Below, piece after piece: positions 62,894 to 64,000 of a stretch of 64,000 nt of DNA. The notes beneath the pieces were generated by a model. The model was not told the DNA's origin. It searched no databases and was given only the letters and a program-made list of their open reading frames with translations. The stretch is from Flaveria trinervia (Eukaryota; Streptophyta; Magnoliopsida; Asterales; Asteraceae): assembly GCA_025506515.1 (NCBI GenBank), contig CM046452.1:105510551-105574550 (forward strand), written 5' to 3'. A program made the position numbers and the translations under genes. Each line of letters begins with the position of its first letter. Position 1 is the stretch's first letter.

Positions 62894-63457
62894 AATGGGA
62901 TAATTTCATATATATCTTTATAAAATTTTAAATATCACACATATCCAAATTGAATTTTAAATATCATATATATATCCTTACAAAACATAAAAAATATCAT
63001 ATATATATCTTTACAAACTTATCAAATATCATATATATCAAATTGATCTCTAAATAGAACGTACAATATTTATCCTTCTAAAGTAATCAAAATATTTTAT
63101 ATATTCTTTTTTTAACATATTTTATAGAAACGATATAATTTATGACCAACTAACCTTAATTTTTTTAAAACTTTTAAACTTTACTTTTACCCATTCGAAA
63201 TCATATATCTGCTGCTTTGTTGGTTGTATTTTTATTATTTTTGTTTTAATCACAGATTTTTATTGCTTTCCAACTCATTTAATGTTTTAATTGTTTCAAA
63301 ATGTGTTAATATGCATATATACTTTTTTATTATTTTAAAAGTATATATATATGATATTTGGTAAGTTTTGTAAGAAAATATAGGATATTTTAAATTTTGG
63401 TAGGCTATATATAATATTTAACTACTTTTGGAGAGACATATATGAAATTAATCCTTT
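62894..63457. mobile_element. Inverted-repeat element, ~560 bp
   Basis: The left end ATGGGATAATTTCATATATATC and the reverse complement of the right end AAAGGATTAATTTCATATATG form a terminal inverted repeat. The left half also has several tandem 'AAATATCATATATATC' words. The same end occurs alone near 19805. Confidence 0.5.
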
Positions 63458-64000
63458 ATTAATTATAAAACAAGTTTATGTTATATTTTAAATAGATCAT
63501 AGACATATGGTTAATTTTATATTGTTTTAAGAATGATCATATGTAATGAAACATCAATACCGTACCATTAATTATATTACAAATATTATATTTTGATTTT
63601 ATATACATAAATATGTGTATAAACCAACAAATAATACTTTTAGATAAGGAATTCGCTTAGGAGCCCGACTGATTCAGCTTGCATATGAACAAGCAGAGCC
63701 CGATCTAGCCTCTATTTTAAACCAGTTTATATAAAATACACTGCTTTGTAACAGGCTGATCCTGAGCACATTCTAAGTCGGCTCATTTACTTCTATTGAA
63801 ATGGTTATAACGTTTTATATAAAAATAAGACGTAATATATTTTCAATAATTTTTAAATGCTTCGATGGTAAACTTTTAAATCAAATCCCTAAACATTAAA
63901 AATTAGTCCCCAGAAGCACACAAAAACAGTGTGACATGTGTGCGTCATCAACCTATAATATTGCAATTTGTGCTTGCTTTAAAAGTAACAACTATTAAAA
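63458..64000. other. Intergenic, no feature seen
   Basis: This is AT-rich DNA up to the window edge with no recognisable gene or element. Confidence 0.5.

Overview
This window looks like nuclear DNA of a flowering plant, most likely a eudicot. The genes have many short exons separated by AT-rich GT-AG introns. Intergenic DNA is full of small inverted-repeat transposons, Helitron-like ends and retrotransposon debris, and every confident gene is a plant family. An asterid or Asteraceae source is an impression only. There is no prokaryotic, organellar or CRISPR-like content.

Layout. Positions 1-5157 (+) hold the 3' two thirds of a full-size ABCG/PDR transporter. Three AOP-like (DOXC20-type) 2-oxoglutarate dioxygenase genes follow at 5695-7170 (+), 13500-15398 (+) and 16318-19643 (-). 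They are interrupted by a broken Mutator-like element (about 8.2-9.9 kb), a tandemly duplicated SINE-like repeat and other repeats. At 22523-26929 (-) lies a VAS1/ISS1-type aminotransferase. After about 4 kb without genes come an A2-type cyclin (31923-34619, +) and a convergent CDI-like glycosyltransferase (35204-35987, -). Positions 36.6-45.2 kb are repeats: a degenerate array, hairpin repeats and a 3.1-kb Ty3/gypsy-type LTR preceded by its polypurine tract. Two Aux/IAA genes follow, both on the minus strand, at 45250-46507 and 54740-57777. The remainder to 64 kb shows only transposon relics.

How the genes relate. The dioxygenases form a local tandem family and all three keep the iron and 2-oxoglutarate ligands. 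With the neighbouring PDR transporter they could form a small specialised-metabolism neighbourhood, which is inference. The aminotransferase (auxin and methionine homeostasis in Arabidopsis) and the two Aux/IAA repressors share an auxin theme but sit about 20 kb apart, so this may be coincidence.

The most consequential observation concerns sequence quality. Four otherwise well-conserved genes (ABCG, VAS1, CDI, Aux/IAA) each carry one or two apparent single-base losses, most at short homopolymers, whose repair would restore the family reading frame exactly. The fifth possible case is in the Mutator relic. The pattern suggests residual long-read assembly errors more than mass pseudogenisation, so the annotated products should be read with that in mind. 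I did not find a convincing undescribed biological system. The least explained structures are three GC-rich palindromes at 8.3-8.45 kb, hairpin repeats at 37.7-38.0 kb, a dispersed AT-rich family with a palindromic end motif, and a duplicated Aux/IAA 3' flank bounded by two transposons.
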